Of a DNA stretch of 34,643 nucleotides, positions 16,549-24,758 are shown piece after piece. The position numbers were made by a program, and so were the translations under genes. The notes under the pieces were generated by a model, which had not been told where the DNA came from, did not search any database, and saw nothing but the letters and a program-made list of their open reading frames with translations. Source of the stretch: Rhodocyclaceae bacterium (GTDB lineage Bacteria > Pseudomonadota > Gammaproteobacteria > Burkholderiales > Rhodocyclaceae); contig VIKE01000050.1 in NCBI GenBank assembly GCA_008080565.1, forward strand, positions 1 to 34,643, given 5' to 3'. Position 1 is the stretch's first letter. Each line of letters starts with the position of its first letter.

Positions 16549-16890
16549 AACGAGACACGGGCGAAGCGCCGCCGCGGCCTTTTCTGGCTGGCCGGCCTCA
16601 GGAAGCGGTTTTGATCGGCGCGTGGCGGCGAACCGCTGCATGCGGTCGCAGACTCATCGCAGCGTCGGCTCCGGGCTTGGCCGCGTCTCGAATCAGCTGG
16701 TCCTACCCGCGCAGGGCCGGTGCAGGGACCCACTGGGCACGGCACGTGCACCTCGCCCTCCGTCGAAGGTTCTTGGTGCCCCGCCTGCCCATGGAAGCCG
16801 GGAAACCGAAGAATCATGTCATTGAAGCCCGCGAGCGCGACGAACCGAACCGGGACGGCTGCGCGCGGGGCTTGCGCCATGTTCGCCGGA
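16549..16890. other. Gene-free stretch
   Basis: I see no convincing coding frame, RNA or repeat here. Short open frames on both strands are low-complexity Arg/Ala/Gly sequence typical of GC-rich antisense DNA. It separates the broken outer-membrane gene from the convergent CDF gene. Confidence 0.5.
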
Positions 16891-17829
16891 CTACACAGCG
16901 CGAGCGCCCTCGGTCGCGGCGCTGTCGGCATCCTCGATCTCGATCGTCGTGTGTGACAGAGCAAACCGGGTGGCCATGGCCCCGCGCGCCGCGGCGAGCA
17001 CGGTCGTGGCGTCCGCGCCGCCATCGACGACGAGGTGGCCGCTCATCGAGTCCAGGCCGGAAGTGATGGTCCACACATGCAGGTCGCGCACCGCAGTCAC
17101 TCCGGGGATCGCGAGCAGCGTGCGCTCGAGCAGCGCGACGTCGACTTCGGGCGGTGTGCCTTCCATCAGGATGTGGATAGCCTGCTTGAGCAGGGTCCAG
17201 GTGCGCGGCAGGATGAGCAGCCCGATGCCGGCGCCGATCAGCGGGTCGGCAAGCTTCCAGCCGGTGAAGATGATGATGCCGGCGGCGACCAGCACGCCCA
17301 GCGAACCCAGCATGTCGCCCAGCACCTCGAAGTAGGCGCCCTTCACGTTGAGGCTTTCCTTCGAGCCGGCCGCCAGCAGCTTCATGCTGATGAGGTTGAC
17401 CACCAAGCCGGCTGCGGCCACCGCCAGCATCGGCACACCCAGAATCTCGAGTGGATTGAGGTAACGCTGGTAGGCCTCGTAGAAGATGTAGACCGTCAAC
17501 AGCAGCAGCACGACGGCATTGGTGAGCGCGGACAGCACTTCCATCCGCACATAGCCGTAAGTCTTCTGTGGCGTGCGTGGGCGCTCCGAGAAGCGGATCG
17601 CCAGCAGCGCCAGCGCCAGCCCGCCGGCATCGGTCAGCATGTGTGCGGCGTCGGCCAGCAGGGCCAGGCTGCCGGTCCACAGGCCGCCGACAACCTCGAT
17701 GGCCATGAAGGCCGAAGTCAGTGCCAGCGCCCAGGTGAGGTTCTGCCGGTGGCGCCCCGCTGCCGTACCGGAGGGTTTGCTGTCAGGCAGACGAGTTGCT
17801 GGAGTCGTTACTTGAGGCGCATCGATCAT
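16891..17829 (-). CDS. czcD: Cation diffusion facilitator metal exporter (CzcD-like)
   Basis: The 312-residue protein has six predicted membrane helices and a cytoplasmic C-terminal domain, the usual CDF plan. Metal-site motifs are present: His63 and Asp67 in ADAAHMLTDAGG (TM2), and Glu168 and Asp172 in GAYFEVLGDMLGS (TM5), the form seen in CzcD-type proteins. A short Arg/His-rich N-terminus precedes TM1. The protein would swap cytoplasmic Zn2+/Co2+/Cd2+ for protons across the inner membrane and feed periplasmic RND pumps. ATG 17829 is preceded by AGAAGGAAG. It stands alone on the minus strand, with a possible leader hairpin upstream. Confidence 0.9.
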   Translation of the reverse strand: MIDAPQVTTPATRLPDSKPSGTAAGRHRQNLTWALALTSAFMAIEVVGGLWTGSLALLADAAHMLTDAGGLALALLAIRFSERPRTPQKTYGYVRMEVLSALTNAVVLLLLTVYIFYEAYQRYLNPLEILGVPMLAVAAAGLVVNLISMKLLAAGSKESLNVKGAYFEVLGDMLGSLGVLVAAGIIIFTGWKLADPLIGAGIGLLILPRTWTLLKQAIHILMEGTPPEVDVALLERTLLAIPGVTAVRDLHVWTITSGLDSMSGHLVVDGGADATTVLAAARGAMATRFALSHTTIEIEDADSAATEGARAV

Positions 17830-17880
17830 GTTCTTCCTTCTGGGGTAGGTGTAAGGATTCCTTCGTAAATGAATAAGATC

Positions 17881-17929
17881 GCCGGGAAACCCTTGTCACG
17901 CTTGAGCATCAGACGTGAAAACCCCCGGC
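17881..17929 (-). promoter_or_regulatory. Nested hairpin in czcD leader
   Basis: GCCGGG at 17881-17886 can pair with CCCGGC at 17924-17929. Inside it TCACG at 17896-17900 can pair with CGTGA at 17914-17918. This lies about 50-100 nt upstream of the czcD start. There is no T-run, so it is not an obvious terminator. A regulatory role is speculative; it could also be a leftover IS end. Confidence 0.25.
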
Positions 17930-18069
17930 AGCAGAACTCCGCGTGGGTTGAGATTTGATGAATCATACGGGCAGAGATCGGTCGCTAATCACGTACATTT
18001 TTACACTGCGATTCTTACTGCAGGTCCCTTTGGCCAACTTCCAAGGCACGAGGAGAGATTCGCGACGAG

Positions 18070-18951
18070 CTAGTGGCCATTTTCTGCATTGCCCGTGCGC
18101 CGCTTTAGGTGCTCGGCAGTCCGCTCAACCTGGAACAGGCTGATGTCGTCTTGCGTACTCCCTTTGGGGTGGAAAGGCGTGCTGATTACCTCAATAAGCC
18201 TCAAGATGTAAATGAAGACAAATGCGATCAGTCCTATGGCGACGAAGGAGGTCGAGAATGGCTCAAGGGCCGTCAGAAGCAGAAGACCGATGGTGCCGAG
18301 CAGCACTGACTTCGCCAGAAAGAACGCCGACGGGATGAAGCGGATCGACTGGATGTAGTTGACGCGGAACAGATTCCGAACCAGTTGCGCTTGCTCCTGC
18401 TTCAGCTTGACAATGTAGTTGGGCGGCACTTCGGCCTTCTCCATCTGCGCGAAGAACTCCCCCAGCGCAAACACGTGATGGTGGGTCTCCCTGTTGCCCG
18501 ACACTACATCGTCGCGCAAGCTGTTCAGCGCCGCGAGCAGTCCTTCGCGGAACCCCTCAATGTCCAACGGGTAGCGGCGACTGATCAAGAGCACGTCCTC
18601 GTACATATTCTCGACGATAGCCGTGAATTCCGCGGGAAGCCGCTCGCTTTCCTTGTAGTCTGCGATGGTGGCCGACAGGATGAACCCGAGGATGAAGAAG
18701 CCACCTGCGACCGCGGTGGCGTGTAGGGGGCTCAAGACCAGCATCTCCCAACCAAGCAAGTGAACGACGAGCTTCAGCCCGAGCACCAGCGCGAGCCACG
18801 CCAGGCTTCGAATGAAGATCTGCTGCTTGGATATCCAAGCTCTCATACGAGGAATTTGCAACATTTCAAGTTGAACCTTGCCCAATCTACGACTATGCAC
18901 GAGCGACTCGGAGCCTCCGCGAATATTTTTTCGCAGCCAACTGATAAACAT
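18070..18951 (-). CDS. Integral membrane protein of unknown function
   Basis: The 293-residue protein starts at ATG 18951, which overlaps the TGA of the DUF4337 gene (TGATG), so translation coupling is likely. A TTG start further up would intrude into that gene. Two hydrophobic helices lie near the N-terminus (SLAWLALVLGLKLVVHLLG and VAGGFFILGFILSA) and two near the C-terminus (SVLLGTIGLLLLTAL, FVAIGLIAFVFIYILRLIEV). Between them is a soluble region with ADYKESERLPAEFTAIVENM and a helical stretch of Gln/Lys/Glu. The layout recalls bestrophin-like channel families, but I see no signature residue and do not assign it. Confidence 0.7.
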   Translation of the reverse strand: MFISWLRKNIRGGSESLVHSRRLGKVQLEMLQIPRMRAWISKQQIFIRSLAWLALVLGLKLVVHLLGWEMLVLSPLHATAVAGGFFILGFILSATIADYKESERLPAEFTAIVENMYEDVLLISRRYPLDIEGFREGLLAALNSLRDDVVSGNRETHHHVFALGEFFAQMEKAEVPPNYIVKLKQEQAQLVRNLFRVNYIQSIRFIPSAFFLAKSVLLGTIGLLLLTALEPFSTSFVAIGLIAFVFIYILRLIEVISTPFHPKGSTQDDISLFQVERTAEHLKRRTGNAENGH

Positions 18952-19527
18952 CAAGATAGTAGGCGTATCAGGCCTGCGGGGTGAATCGCCCAACCGAGTA
19001 AACCTGCCAACCCCATTACGGCGCCAAATCCCGTCGGGATCAGCGCGACAAAGTAGAGCCAGCGCTGATGGGTCAGCGCCGTCACCGCCAGCAATGCAAT
19101 CGCAATTGCCAGCAAGGCATCGGAAAGATCAAATTAATCATCGCGATAATTGCCTGAGTCATAATCCTTCTGATCCTGTTCGGCCTTGATGCGCAATTCT
19201 TCTTTTTTCTTGTTTTGCTCTGCAGCCAGTTTCTCGTATGTCTGGATGGCATCGATATAGGCCGCTTGTTCCGGTGGCGCTTTTCCTGCCGCAGCCAGTC
19301 TCAGCTGAACGCCAGCGGCTTGGGCGATTTCTTCGCGAATATTGCGTGCCTGATAAAACGCCCAGCGGTCCAGCTTGTTGGCCTGCGCCTGCTGCATTCC
19401 CTGAACCCCATGAAGGTGCGAGGAAAGCGACGGTGATCGCCACTAGCATATTCAGGCGCGCCACACTGCGTTCGCTGGCCTGCATCTGGTTGGCCTGTTC
19501 CACAGCATCTAAAACGGTAATTTCCAT
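18951..19527 (-). pseudogene. DUF4337 membrane protein, frameshift plus nonsense
   Basis: ATG 19527 opens MEITVLDAVEQANQMQASER and a first TM (MLVAITVAFLA). At about 19410-19417 the homology moves to another frame, with the second part of TM1 and its loop missing. It continues MQQAQANKLDRWAFYQARNI and a Lys/Glu-rich coiled coil to NYRDD. There TAA (19136-19134) interrupts it, and the same frame goes on DLSDALLAIAIALLAVTALT and LLGWAIHPAGLIRLLS to TGA 18953-18951. DUF4337 proteins have this TM-coiled coil-TM-TM plan. The TAA could be a C-to-T change in CAA. Function of the family is unknown. Confidence 0.72.
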
Positions 19528-19719
19528 TGCTGAATCGCCTGATGAAATGAATAAATGCCGACACGTATTTTACCCGGCTTTGACACCGCCAAGTCACACG
19601 TCCAGCGCAAGGCCTTGATCGGCACGGCTTTCTAGATAATCAACACGTTAATTTATGTTTCTTGAAAGTCTGCATCGGCTCGGACAAGTTGACTCAGGGA
19701 TTCGGTGTGCGGTCTGCTG

Positions 19720-22233
19720 TCAAGCGGCAGCCGCACTCGGCACCGCACCAGCGGCCGCCCGCTCAGCCGTCTTGTAGGCCAGCAGTCGCAACGCGTTGGC
19801 CACGACGATCAGCGTCGAGCCTTCGTGGAACAGCACCGCGGTGCCGATGTTCAGGCCGAAGATCGTGGCCGGGATCAGCACCGCGACGACACCCAGGCTC
19901 ACATAGAGGTTCTGCTTGATGATACGGCTGGTGCTGCGCGACAGGCCGACAGCGAAAGGCAATTGCGCCAGGTCGTCGGCCATCAGCGCGACGTCGGCGG
20001 TTTCCAGCGCGACATCCGAGCCCGCCGCACCCATCGCGATGCCCACTGTCGAGTTGGCCATTGCCGGCGCGTCGTTGACGCCGTCGCCGACCATCGCGAC
20101 CTTGCCGTGCTGGTCACGCAGCGCCTTGATCGCATCGACTTTGTGCTCGGGCATCAGATCGCCGCGCGCCTCGGTCAGGCCCACACTCTTGGCCACCGCC
20201 TCGGCCACTTGCTGGTTGTCGCCAGAAATCATGATCAGTCGCTCGATGCCGAGCTCGCGCAGTTCGGCCATCACCCGCGCGGCCTCCGGCCGGGGCGTAT
20301 CCATCACTGCGATGACGCCCAGGAACCGCTGTCCATGACGCACCACCATCGTCGTGCGGCCCGCGGCAACCAGCTTGTCATTGGCCGCTGCCACCTCGGG
20401 CGGCAGCGTCGAATCGGGCAGTTCGGAGAATAGCACCGGCTTCCCGATCACCGCCGTCTCGCCTGCGACCTGCGCCTGCACACCGCGGCCGGTAATGCTT
20501 TTGACGTCGGACACAGCAGGCAGTGCGACCCGTCCGCCCAGCCGCTCCGCGGCACCGGTGACGACGGCCGAAGCCAGCGGATGGTCGCTGCCCTGTTCGA
20601 CCGCCTGGGCCAGGGCCAGCAACTCGTCTTCGCTAACCCCGGGCATCGCCACCACATCCGTCAGCCGCGGCTTGCCTTCGGTCAATGTGCCGGTCTTGTC
20701 GAAGGCGATCGAAGTCAGCGTGCCCAGGTTCTCGAGCGGCCCGCCGCCCTTGACCAGCACTCCACCGCGGCCAGCGCGAGCCACGCCGCTGAGGACGGCG
20801 CTCGGCACCGAGATTGCCAGCGCGCACGGGCTGGCCGCCACCAGCACCGCCATCGCACGGTAGAAGCTGGCTGAGAACGGCTCGTCGATCACCACTCCAG
20901 CGAACAGCAGCACCACCACCAGCACCAGCACTGCCGGCACAAAAAGGCGCTCGAAGCGTTCGGTGAACTGCTGCGTTGGCGAGCGCTGCGCCTCGGCCTC
21001 GGTGACCATCTTTACCACCCGCGCCATCGTCGATTGCTCGGCGCGGCGGGCGACCATCACCTCGATCGCGCCCGAGCCGTTGATCGTGCCGGCAAAGACG
21101 CGATGCTCGGCGCTAACGCGGTCGAACGCGGCCAGTGCCGCCGGCGCGTCGGCCACTGGCCGCTTGTCGACCGGAACGCTCTCGCCCGTCACCGGCGCCT
21201 GGTTGACGCTGGTCGTCCCGACCACCACCACGCCATCGGCAGGCAGTCGTTCGTTGGGGCGCACGATCACGACGTCGGCCACCTGCAATGCGGCGACGGC
21301 GACTTCCTCGGTTCCGGCGGCGCGGCGCACGGTGGCTGTCTCTGGTGCCAACTTGGCCAGGGCTTCGATCGCCTTGCGGGCGCGGCCCATCGCGTAGTGC
21401 TCCAGCGAATGTCCCAGACTGAACAAGAACAACAGCAAGGCGCCTTCGGCCCACTTGCCAAGCGCTGCAGCGCCGATGGCGGCCACCAGCATCAGCGTGT
21501 CGATCTCGAAGCGCCTTGCGCGAAGGTTGTCGAACGCTTCGCGAACCGTGTAGTAGCCGCCGAATAAATAGGCCGCGACGTACAGCGCCGTAGGCAGCCA
21601 CGCCGGACTGACGACCACGCGTTCGAGCAGCCAGCCAACACCCAGCAGCGCGCCGGCAGTGCCGGCGAAGACGAGTTCGGTCATCTCACCGAATGGGCCG
21701 CCGGCGTGCGAGTGGCCGGCATGGTCACCGGCTGCCTTGGCGTGGTCGTGACCGGCGTGGTCGTCCGCTTTTGCCGCGTCTGCCGGTGCCGCATCGGGCG
21801 CCTTGAGGCCCAGCGTGGCGGCGTGTTCCAGCAAGACCTGCGCCGACACCTTCTGGCGGTCGTATTCGATCCGCACCGCGCCCGAAGCAGCGACATCAGC
21901 TTCGAGCACGCCAGGTATACTGCGCAGCCCGTCGGCGACGCTGCGCGCGGCGCGCGCATGAAGCGCTGCGTCGGCGCGCACGACCAAATGCCCGAAGCGC
22001 TCGCTGATCTCCGCGCCCGCGGCATGAACCAGTTCTCGGACGCGGCCGATGTTGATCTGTGCCGGGTCGTAGTGGATGCACAACTGCGGCGCGTCGGCGT
22101 CGCGCGCGACATGCGCCTCGGAGATACCGGGCCTTCCCGACAGCGCGGCGATCAGTCGGCCGACGCAGCGGTCGTCGGCGTCGGGCAGGAGCAGCGGCAG
22201 GTCGAGCCGCAGCCGGGTCGTTGGTTCGTTCAT
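19720..22233 (-). CDS. P1B-4-type heavy-metal-transporting ATPase
   Basis: The 837-residue inner-membrane ATPase exports metal ions from the cytoplasm. Seen motifs: SPC in the transport helix (468-470, AASPCALAIS), phosphorylation Asp512 in DKTGTLTEG, SDHPLAS in the nucleotide domain, GDGVNDAPAM, and HEGST in the last helix pair (803-807). SPC with HEG(G/S)T is the P1B-4 signature, linked to Co/Zn/Cd/Fe rather than Cu (CPC) or the CadA pattern. Two N-terminal ferredoxin-like HMA domains lack CxxC. They are followed by a His/Asp-rich linker (158-177) that may bind metal. ATG 22233 is preferred to GTG 22239 because GAGAG lies at suitable spacing. Confidence 0.93.
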   Translation of the reverse strand: MNEPTTRLRLDLPLLLPDADDRCVGRLIAALSGRPGISEAHVARDADAPQLCIHYDPAQINIGRVRELVHAAGAEISERFGHLVVRADAALHARAARSVADGLRSIPGVLEADVAASGAVRIEYDRQKVSAQVLLEHAATLGLKAPDAAPADAAKADDHAGHDHAKAAGDHAGHSHAGGPFGEMTELVFAGTAGALLGVGWLLERVVVSPAWLPTALYVAAYLFGGYYTVREAFDNLRARRFEIDTLMLVAAIGAAALGKWAEGALLLFLFSLGHSLEHYAMGRARKAIEALAKLAPETATVRRAAGTEEVAVAALQVADVVIVRPNERLPADGVVVVGTTSVNQAPVTGESVPVDKRPVADAPAALAAFDRVSAEHRVFAGTINGSGAIEVMVARRAEQSTMARVVKMVTEAEAQRSPTQQFTERFERLFVPAVLVLVVVLLFAGVVIDEPFSASFYRAMAVLVAASPCALAISVPSAVLSGVARAGRGGVLVKGGGPLENLGTLTSIAFDKTGTLTEGKPRLTDVVAMPGVSEDELLALAQAVEQGSDHPLASAVVTGAAERLGGRVALPAVSDVKSITGRGVQAQVAGETAVIGKPVLFSELPDSTLPPEVAAANDKLVAAGRTTMVVRHGQRFLGVIAVMDTPRPEAARVMAELRELGIERLIMISGDNQQVAEAVAKSVGLTEARGDLMPEHKVDAIKALRDQHGKVAMVGDGVNDAPAMANSTVGIAMGAAGSDVALETADVALMADDLAQLPFAVGLSRSTSRIIKQNLYVSLGVVAVLIPATIFGLNIGTAVLFHEGSTLIVVANALRLLAYKTAERAAAGAVPSAAAA

Positions 22234-22378
22234 TGGCACTCTCTTTCGTTGTTATGCTGCAGGGCCGACTGGTCAAAGCATTTCATCGGCGGACCATCAC
22301 TGCGCCTGTCACTGGCGATAATATTTTTGAAGCCATCGCGGATGGCACCTTGAACTGGGTAACGGCCGCTGCAATCGG

Positions 22379-22416
22379 CTTAGCGTGCTTGATTTTCCAT
22401 TTTCCGAGATGCCCCC
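22379..22416 (-). repeat. Right 38-bp Tn21-type inverted repeat
   Basis: On the minus strand it begins GGGGGCATCTCGGAAAATGG and ends CAAGCACGCTAAG. It matches the left repeat at 32 of 38 positions and the Tn21-type consensus at its inner end. The similarity continues inward to 22359. Confidence 0.85.
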
Positions 22417-22421
22417 TATTG
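22417..22421. repeat. Right target-site duplication TATTG
   Basis: Identical to 9941-9945 and immediately outside the right 38-bp repeat. Confidence 0.85.
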
Positions 22422-22495
22422 GGCGAGTGCTCTTTCTGCAGCGTATATCGACCGATGCTCAGCGATCCCATCTTAACGACATTGAACCGGCTCAT
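22417..22495 (-). pseudogene. 5' part of a small gene split by the Tn3-like unit
   Basis: ATG 22495 overlaps the flgB-like stop (ATGA) and reads MSRFNVVKMGSLSIGRYTLQ, then KEHSPN, up to the transposon edge. In frame it joins 9940-9810. The first residues faintly recall flgC starts, but the continuation does not, so flgC is not claimed. No family was recognised. Confidence 0.45.
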
Positions 22496-23082
22496 TTGAG
22501 AGCTCTTAGCAGTTCCAGCATATCTTTAAATTCTCCGCCCACGCGATCCAGAGTAAATTGGTACATGATTGCGTTCTCGGAAAACTTAGATCGCTCCACA
22601 TCCATCTCGACGGTGTTGCCGTCGGCACTGATCTGGTTTGGCTCCTGATATTTGATCGCAACTCCTTTATAAGATCCCCCCGCTGGATCTGAGGCAATAT
22701 GCGATGGGGATGTTGTAGCCAAACCCGGAAAGGATCCCGTTGTATATTGGGCTTTCTTCATGGCCTCATTGAGGTCGATATCGATAGCCTTGTAACCGGG
22801 AGTATCAGCGTTCGCGATATTTGAAGCGATTAATTGCTGGCGATAAGCCCGAATACCGAGCGCCATTTCCATGAAATTCTTCGACGAAGGCCCTGCATCG
22901 GAAACCGGGAAGTGACGAGGGTTGCCTTTTGACGCATCGTCTCCTCGGCGTTGTATCGCTTGCCCTAAAGCGTTTGCGAAAGAATCGGTAAGCGGCGAAG
23001 TCCCTTGGACGTCTGGACGATTTTCAGCATGCCGTATAGAAATATCGGAAGAGGCATTATCGGGGCGATTAATCGGCTGCAT
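22492..23082 (-). CDS. flgB: Flagellar basal-body rod protein FlgB-like, N-terminally extended
   Basis: Residues from about 74 carry the FlgB/rod signature LGIRAYRQQLIASNIANADT and PGYKAIDIDLNEAM. The C-terminus has the family's DGNTVEMDVERSKFSENAIM followed by the terminal helix. FlgB forms the proximal rod of the flagellar basal body. The 196-residue protein has about 60 extra N-terminal residues, rich in Asp/Ser/Pro/Arg, not found in typical FlgB (about 130-140). AAGGAG lies six bases before ATG 23082, supporting this long form. No other flagellar gene is present in the window, so it is an orphan copy here; whether it works in a rod is unknown. Confidence 0.8.
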   Translation of the reverse strand: MQPINRPDNASSDISIRHAENRPDVQGTSPLTDSFANALGQAIQRRGDDASKGNPRHFPVSDAGPSSKNFMEMALGIRAYRQQLIASNIANADTPGYKAIDIDLNEAMKKAQYTTGSFPGLATTSPSHIASDPAGGSYKGVAIKYQEPNQISADGNTVEMDVERSKFSENAIMYQFTLDRVGGEFKDMLELLRALK

Positions 23083-23177
23083 GGCGCTCCTTCGATCAAC
23101 TGGGCAATTGGCGGGGACGGACAGGCAAGTGGTTTGCTATAACTGACCGGTCCCGCTTGGACTCTTGAGATAAGCAA

Positions 23178-23565
23178 CTACCTTAGGGTGAACCGAACAA
23201 CCTGACTCGCTTTGTCGCCAAGTTTCACCAAAGCCGCCGCCTTCATGCCGGGCTGGATCTTGAAGGCCCCTTGCGCCTGCAGCTTGTTGCCCCCGGCCGG
23301 CAGCAATTTGGCTTCTGTTTTCTCAGATGCGGACAGCAGCGTCATCGTCGCTGACGCGTTCTTGGTATCTACCGGCTGATCATGGTCGGTGACGTAGAGC
23401 GTGAGGGCATCGGCCTTCGCCACCAGCTCATAGTTGATGTCCTTGACGACCGATACGATGCCGCCATGCTGCGGTTTGACGTCGTGGGCGGTGATCGTCC
23501 GCGGCCGAGGCCTGGTGGATGGCGCAAAACGCAGCGAGAACGGTGATGACATGCAATAGCTTCAT
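23178..23565 (-). pseudogene. Periplasmic metal-island protein, one-base frameshift
   Basis: ATG 23565, with GGGAG upstream, gives a signal peptide (MKLLHVITVLAAFCAIHQAS). Within 23484-23493 one extra C in a C-rich run moves the frame. The second frame continues HDVKPQHGGIVSVVKDINYE and LVAKADALTLYVTDHD to a C-terminus with KIQPGMKAAALVKLGD. Together about 128 residues resemble small soluble periplasmic proteins found in czc/cus clusters, with a His-containing QHGG segment near the mature N-terminus. Removing one base would restore the gene, so sequencing error is a real alternative to decay. Confidence 0.6.
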
Positions 23566-23639
23566 GGGGTTGCTCCCTTTGGGTTGATAACTTGATGAAT
23601 GGCGATGCGGCTCTTCCATGTACCCGGGCGTGCCGGCGA

Positions 23640-24324
23640 CATAGGTGCAGCCCCCCCGCCTGGCGGTTGCAGGGGGTGGTTTCGCATTGCAGTGTCGTGT
23701 GAACGACCTTGAAGCGCTGGGCCAGGTGGGAATCAAATCGCCCTCCAGCGAGAAAGAGCGGTCGTGGACTACATGGGCGGTCAGGCTGACCTGGCCGCCA
23801 CTCAGCAATCGAAGGCTGACCAGATTGACGACCAAGCCGATGCCGGCGATGACCAGCATTCCCGTCGGGTGAACCTCGGGCGTATGCAGGAAGCGCTGAT
23901 ATGCCTCGCCCAGGATGTAGAGGGCGACGGCAAAGAGCAGCAAGGCATTGAACGCCGCCAGGATTTCGAACCGGTGGTAGCCATAGGTCCGCCGGACATC
24001 GGCCGGCCGCCGGGCGATGCGGATGGCAGCCAGGGCGATGGCGAGCGCAAATATGTGCGCAGCGTCCGAGATGAGGGCGAGGCTGCCAGTCAGAATGCCG
24101 CCAACGACTTCGGTCATCAGGAAGCCGAAAGTCAGCACCATCTTCGATCCCTGCTTCACTGCCTGCAGCCGACGCCGGAGTTCGGCGGAAAATTTCGGCT
24201 TCGACGTGCGCCTTCCCTCGCGCCAGCAGACAAAAACATAGAAGGCCAGGACGGTAATCATCAAGCCCAGGCCGACGACGATCAGCCGAAACTCAAGGTG
24301 ACTGTGAAGGAGATGGTCGAGCAT
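23640..24324 (-). pseudogene. CDF metal exporter with internal deletion and frameshift
   Basis: ATG 24324 starts a long N-terminal leader, then CDF helices with TM2 motif SDAAHIFALA. The usual His is kept, but the following Asp position is changed, since the motif normally ends HxxxD. After VNLVSLRLLSGGQ (TM4 end) the frame jumps straight to VSLTAHVVHD, a C-terminal-domain strand, so TM5, TM6 and the second metal site are missing. Near 23720 a second lesion shifts the frame. The alternative frame continues LAQRFKVVHTTLQCETTPC, the usual end of CDF proteins. It cannot be a working exporter. Confidence 0.78.
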
Positions 24325-24342
24325 GGGGTGACGCTCCCGCCA

Positions 24343-24669
24343 TCAAGACTGCTGCGCCTTGCCGCAGTTCGGGCAAAACTTCACCCCCGGCGCCAGGCTT
24401 GCATTGCAGGCGGCGCAAGCACCGGGCAGCAGCGTTGTGCCGCATTGCGCGCAAAAGCGCGCGCCCGGATTGGGCACGATGCCGCACTTCGGGCAAGAAG
24501 GGCCACCGGCGGCTACCCCGCCACTGGGCTGCCCGGTATTCGACGGGTAATTTTGTCCCCAGCCATGATCACCGCCCGGATAATTCCCCTGGCCGCGATG
24601 ATGACCTCCTTGATGACCACCTTGATGGCCGCCGGCCATCCCCTGCAAGAGCTTTTCAAAAAATCCCAT
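24343..24669 (-). CDS. His/Gly-rich double zinc-ribbon protein
   Basis: The 108-residue cytoplasmic protein starts at ATG 24669 with GGAGG upstream; a longer frame from 24747 lacks such a site. A short helix (MGFFEKLLQGM) leads into a flexible linker of repeated GGHQ units (residues 13-40). Two zinc ribbons follow: Cys59/Cys62...Cys73/Cys76 and Cys85/Cys88...Cys99/Cys102, each CX2C-X10-CX2C. It lies 19 nt before the CDF pseudogene on the same strand. Metal buffering or an adaptor role is plausible from the ligands but not shown. Confidence 0.75.
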   Translation of the reverse strand: MGFFEKLLQGMAGGHQGGHQGGHHRGQGNYPGGDHGWGQNYPSNTGQPSGGVAAGGPSCPKCGIVPNPGARFCAQCGTTLLPGACAACNASLAPGVKFCPNCGKAQQS

Positions 24670-24758
24670 GACATCCTCCGCGAACTGAGTCGGTAGATAT
24701 GTGACCGGTTGCCTGATTCGCTGTTTCAGCGCCAAGCCTCCGGCCACGCCTGCAAACC

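Larger units (their letters stand above)
9946..22416. mobile_element. 12.5-kb Tn3-family-type unit without visible transposase
   Basis: The unit is bounded by 38-bp inverted repeats that match each other at 32 of 38 positions. They carry the inner CACGCTAAG end and CTCAGAAAACGG core of the Tn21-type terminal repeat, and each is flanked by TATTG. Inside are IS66, IS3 and IS4 remnants, a TelA-TerD-unknown-vWA operon, a broken outer-membrane gene, a CDF exporter, a broken DUF4337 gene with a membrane protein, and a P1B-4 ATPase. No Tn3 TnpA (about 1000 residues) or resolvase is encoded, so movement would require a transposase in trans or a lost core. The terminal structure is seen directly; the mobilisation history is inferred. 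Confidence 0.82.

Noticed and set aside
17830..17950. NiCo (czcD-type) riboswitch upstream of the CDF gene
   Set aside because: Only two short nested stems are visible; the four-stem conserved core of that riboswitch is not present.
22417..22495. Start of flgC after flgB
   Set aside because: Only FNV near the start agrees; the following residues do not match the rod-protein pattern, and the rejoined frame is not FlgC.
24600..24650. Short tandem-like repeats in DNA, considered as CRISPR or VNTR
   Set aside because: They are codons for the GGHQ linker of the zinc-ribbon protein; no spacer-repeat structure exists in the window.
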